A stretch of DNA of 6,743 nt from Candidatus Atribacter fermentans (GTDB lineage Bacteria > Atribacterota > Atribacteria > Atribacterales > Atribacteraceae). The notes under the pieces are model-generated. The model had not been told where the DNA came from, ran no database searches, and saw nothing but the letters and a program-made list of their open reading frames with translations. Made by a program: the position numbers and the translations under genes. The stretch is taken from assembly GCA_012517485.1 (NCBI GenBank), contig JAAYUT010000470.1, positions 1 to 6,743 of the forward strand, written 5' to 3'. Shown in pieces: positions 6,632 through 6,743 of this stretch. Numbering within the stretch: the stretch's first letter is position 1; each line of letters opens with the position of its first letter.

Positions 6632-6742
6632 CTATCGATTTTCCTGAAAAGCTTCGAAAAAGGCTAATAGGTTTTCTACTGGGATTTTTGCTTGAATATT
6701 ATGGACATTAGCAAAAACAAAACCGCCATTGGGTTTGAAGAT
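6632..6742 (-). CDS. C-terminal end of a uroporphyrinogen-decarboxylase-like (URO-D superfamily) protein, 5' partial
   Basis: The last 36 codons on the minus strand, too short to appear in a length-filtered ORF list, end at TAG 6634-6632. The translation includes KPNGGFVFANVHNIQAKIP followed by VENLLAFFEAFQENR. The pattern GGFxFxxxHNIQxxxPxENxxAxxEA is the characteristic C-terminal signature of the URO-D superfamily, which includes HemE, the corrinoid methyltransferases MtaA/MtbA and many uncharacterised paralogues. The remainder of the gene lies beyond the right edge, so the subgroup cannot be decided. Neighbouring sugar genes make a non-heme paralogue more likely than HemE (inference). The kinase start is about 100 nt downstream on the same strand, with no clear promoter or terminator between them, so co-transcription is possible. 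Confidence 0.78.
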   Translation of the reverse strand: MFKPNGGFVFANVHNIQAKIPVENLLAFFEAFQENR

Positions 6743-6743
6743 A

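Overview
This AT-rich window carries most of a bacterial sugar-uptake and sugar-metabolism locus. The visible genes use ATG or TTG starts, Shine-Dalgarno sites of GGAG or GAGGTGA type, and TAA, TGA and TAG stops. The gene content suggests a low-GC anaerobic or fermentative bacterium (for example Atribacterota, Thermotogota or Firmicutes-like). That assignment is an inference from style, because no phylogenetic marker is present.

Plus strand, 2-5561: an operon-like run in one direction. It begins with a sugar-binding protein whose 5' end lies outside the window. An intergenic hairpin follows, then a fused two-domain ABC ATPase of the RbsA/MglA type and two different RbsC-type permeases. Together these make a complete CUT2 (ribose/galactose-type) ABC importer with what is probably a heterodimeric membrane channel. 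The last gene is a xylose-isomerase-like TIM-barrel sugar phosphate isomerase/epimerase. It is interrupted by one in-frame TAG at codon 82, with uninterrupted homologous-looking sequence on both sides.

Minus strand, 5608-6742: a PfkB-family carbohydrate kinase converges on the transporter operon. Upstream of it lie the last 36 codons of a uroporphyrinogen-decarboxylase-like (URO-D superfamily) protein that runs off the right edge.

Likely working scheme (inference): the binding protein captures a monosaccharide or polyol outside the membrane, the transporter imports it, the isomerase/epimerase rearranges it if functional, and the kinase phosphorylates it for central metabolism. The substrate cannot be read from the sequence. 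Nothing here is clearly a new system. The points most worth checking are the amber codon, the 20-bp hairpin after the binding-protein gene, a 17-nt tandem duplication that supplies the first permease's start codon, and the asymmetric active sites of the ATPase.
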